Shown here: one piece after another, positions 5,850 to 7,518 of the stretch | Layout: each line of letters starts with the position of its first letter | How positions within the stretch are numbered: position 1 is the stretch's first letter | Source of the DNA: an uncultured Bacteroidales bacterium | GTDB taxonomy: Bacteria; Bacteroidota; Bacteroidia; Bacteroidales; Paludibacteraceae | DNA: 7,518 nt | Assembly (NCBI GenBank): GCA_900321775.1 | Contig: ONXE01000120.1 | Location: forward strand, 1 to 7,518 | Direction: 5' to 3' | Position numbers and translations under genes: made by a program | The notes under the pieces: generated by a model | Databases searched by the model: none | The model's input: only the letters and a program-made list of their open reading frames with translations | What the model was told of the DNA's origin: nothing

Positions 5850-7487
5850 ATGAAAAGAAGATGGGTTGTTTTTTTGCTGTTACTGGTAGGGATAATGACG
5901 AGTAATTTGTTTGCGGTCAGCACGAAGGAGAGTTATTTCATCCGTCGTGCGCTGGAGGCGATTCAGTCGAAGGACTACGAGACAGCGTCGTATTTTTTAG
6001 GTCAGGAGGTTCAGGAGAACCCGACGAACGGTTATGCATACGCCTATCTGGCGGCGTTGTGTGACCTGATGCCCGGCTATAACGGGGCGATGTTTATGTT
6101 TGCCAAGAAGGCTATGCCATTGTTGCCAAGGGATGAGAAGTACCTGAAAGGTTCGATGGATGCTCTTCAGGCACAAGTGTATTATGAGGCAGGTGACACT
6201 GTGCGTTCGCTGGAGTTTTGGGAGAGGGCCTCGTCGTACGAGCCGAACAAGAGTCGTTTTTACGGCTACTTGGCGGAAGCGTACGACGATATGGATGATT
6301 ATCAGCAATTGTACGAGTTGGGCGACAGGATGGTCAACAAAATAAGGGGTTTGAACAAAGAGCCTTTGAGTTATGTGATAATGGTGACCGCTTTGAATGG
6401 TCTGAAGCGTTACGACGAGGCTATTGCTTGTGCGGACAAAGCACTGAAACTGAAGGACTTGGGTAAGCCTCAAACAGGTCTGTTTCATGGCGAAAAAGCC
6501 AAGGCTCTGAAGGCGCAGAAACGTTATGATGAGGCTATCGTGGAAGCGATGACCGCTGCCCGTTTTTCTACCGGAAGAGGTGCGCGGATACTGATTCAGA
6601 TTGCTGACAGTAGTCATATGGAGGTAGTGCTCGATTCGATAGAAGCGGCATTTGAGCGCGAGCCGTCACAGAAGATATGGCCATTTGCCGAGAGCGACAT
6701 CTATGCCCGTCATAACAACTATATTCAGAGTGTGTATCAATTGCTTCGCGGTGCCAAGGTGGGCGATGACGCATCAGCTTATTGTGAGGCAGGAGAATAT
6801 GTGGTGCATTTTCTGGGCGACCCAGAAATGGGCGAGAGGCTATTCCGTCAGGCATTGGAAAAAGATTCAACCTGTGCGTTGGCGTGGGGTGATTTGGGTG
6901 ATTTGTACCACGACCTGGGTCGTTACGAAGAGGCATTGGATGCTATAGAAGAGGCGTTACGTTTGGACCCGGAACAGAAGAGTTTTCGGATACCTTATTC
7001 AATTCGCGGGCGCGTGTACGAAAGCATGCACAACTACCCCTTAGCCATAGAAGCATATACGCGTTCGCTGGTTTCAGAGAAAGATCGTGAGACCTGGGCG
7101 ACGCTTGCTTCGTTGTACAGGCAAATGGGCGATGAAGCTTCAGCACAAAAGATGATAGAGTACGGGTTGATTGAGATGAAGAAAGATACGACGATGGATA
7201 TGTTGCTGGTGATGGGCGATACTGTTCGTGCCAAGGCCAAAGCGCCTAAGATGGTGCGCAAATACAATGCGGCGTGTATGTACTCAAGGTTGAACATGCC
7301 TGAAGAAGCCCTTGTAGCGCTGAGGAAATCGCTGGAATGCGGGTTCAGGAACTTCCATCATTTTGCATGGGATGAAGACATCGACAATATACGCGAGTTG
7401 CCCGAATACAAAGCGATGATAGAAGAATACAAAGCGAAAGCGAAGTTGGAGCAGGAAGAACTGAAAAAACTATTGGAGAATCTTTAA
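5850..7487 (+). CDS. Exported tetratricopeptide repeat protein
   Basis: 545 residues. The start ATG 5850 gives a strong signal peptide (MKRRW, then VVFLLLLVG, likely cut after NLFA at residue 22), so the protein should be periplasmic or envelope-bound. TPR-type helical pairs fill most of the length. The clearest are about residues 185-235 (ALNGLKRYDEAIACADKAL; KALKAQKRYDEAIVEAM), 343-376 (AWGDLGDLYHDLGRYEEAL, EEALRLDP) and 380-440 (ESMHNYPLAIEAYTRSL). Residues about 471-528 carry the YNAACMYSRL, GFRNFHHFAWDEDIDNIRELPEYK block which, in Bacteroidetes TPR-retropepsin proteins, closes the TPR part just before the protease domain. Here it is followed only by a short Lys/Glu-rich tail and the stop, so no protease domain is attached. 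No separate promoter is visible; it probably shares the transcript from 4794. TPR proteins bind other proteins; the partner is unknown. Confidence 0.85.
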   Translation: MKRRWVVFLLLLVGIMTSNLFAVSTKESYFIRRALEAIQSKDYETASYFLGQEVQENPTNGYAYAYLAALCDLMPGYNGAMFMFAKKAMPLLPRDEKYLKGSMDALQAQVYYEAGDTVRSLEFWERASSYEPNKSRFYGYLAEAYDDMDDYQQLYELGDRMVNKIRGLNKEPLSYVIMVTALNGLKRYDEAIACADKALKLKDLGKPQTGLFHGEKAKALKAQKRYDEAIVEAMTAARFSTGRGARILIQIADSSHMEVVLDSIEAAFEREPSQKIWPFAESDIYARHNNYIQSVYQLLRGAKVGDDASAYCEAGEYVVHFLGDPEMGERLFRQALEKDSTCALAWGDLGDLYHDLGRYEEALDAIEEALRLDPEQKSFRIPYSIRGRVYESMHNYPLAIEAYTRSLVSEKDRETWATLASLYRQMGDEASAQKMIEYGLIEMKKDTTMDMLLVMGDTVRAKAKAPKMVRKYNAACMYSRLNMPEEALVALRKSLECGFRNFHHFAWDEDIDNIRELPEYKAMIEEYKAKAKLEQEELKKLLENL

Positions 7488-7499
7488 AATCAGACTATT

Positions 7500-7518
7500 A
7501 TGAAGCGAGTACTATATC
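7500..7518 (+). CDS. Start of a further gene in the cluster, 3' truncated by the window
   Basis: ATG at 7500 begins MKRVLY and runs off the end. It lies 12 bases after the stop of the TPR gene on the same strand, and its basic-then-hydrophobic opening resembles the MKRRWV opening of that gene. It is likely another exported protein of the same operon. The six codons cannot show more. Confidence 0.5.

Noticed and set aside
5711..5923. Minus-strand 70-codon frame rich in Tyr, Ile and Leu
   Set aside because: Its product is simply the translated 11-bp repeat; there is no promoter or domain.

Overview
The window looks like chromosomal DNA from a member of the Bacteroidetes (order Bacteroidales, Prevotella/Porphyromonas-like). 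Three things point there: two promoters with the Bacteroidetes -33/-7 form (TTG, 20 bases, TAACTTTG) instead of E. coli-type boxes; a PorZ-like propeller protein with a type IX secretion (T9SS) C-terminal domain; and a cluster of exported TPR proteins, one with a retropepsin-like domain, of a kind typical of this phylum. I see no mobile element, tRNA, rRNA or CRISPR array.

Layout. Bases 1-597 (+) are the 3' two thirds or so of a DNA/RNA non-specific endonuclease (NUC1 family) with all key catalytic residues visible. It converges on the large minus-strand gene. The 202-base gap between them holds a strong hairpin terminator that can work in both directions, and a degenerate three-copy repeat. 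Bases 800-4658 (-) hold one very large PorZ-like gene in which the whole PorZ-like module (about 607 residues per period) is duplicated in tandem, with one signal peptide at the front and one T9SS sorting domain at the back. The gene is broken by a frameshift at 1457-1460, exactly where unit 2 also lacks about 35 residues present in unit 1. As sequenced, the main frame stops at 1356 and loses the sorting domain.

Bases 4659-4809 are a compact divergent control region with two mirror-image, nearly identical promoters, one for the PorZ-like gene and one for the plus-strand cluster. The cluster is: an exported protein with TPR-like helices and a degenerate retropepsin-like domain (4810-5748); a leader made of seven 11-bp AT-only-like tandem repeats (5756-5832); an exported 545-residue TPR protein (5850-7487); and the first six codons of another gene 12 bases later (7500).

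How they may work together (inference): the PorZ-like protein should be exported and, when intact, carried to the cell surface by the T9SS. The TPR proteins should sit in the periplasm or envelope as protein-binding scaffolds. The matched promoters suggest both arms respond to the same signal. The nuclease is probably a separate secreted scavenging enzyme. The most notable points are the duplicated PorZ architecture, its lesion, the mirrored promoters, the phased 11-bp leader repeat and the loss of key protease residues in the retropepsin-like domain.
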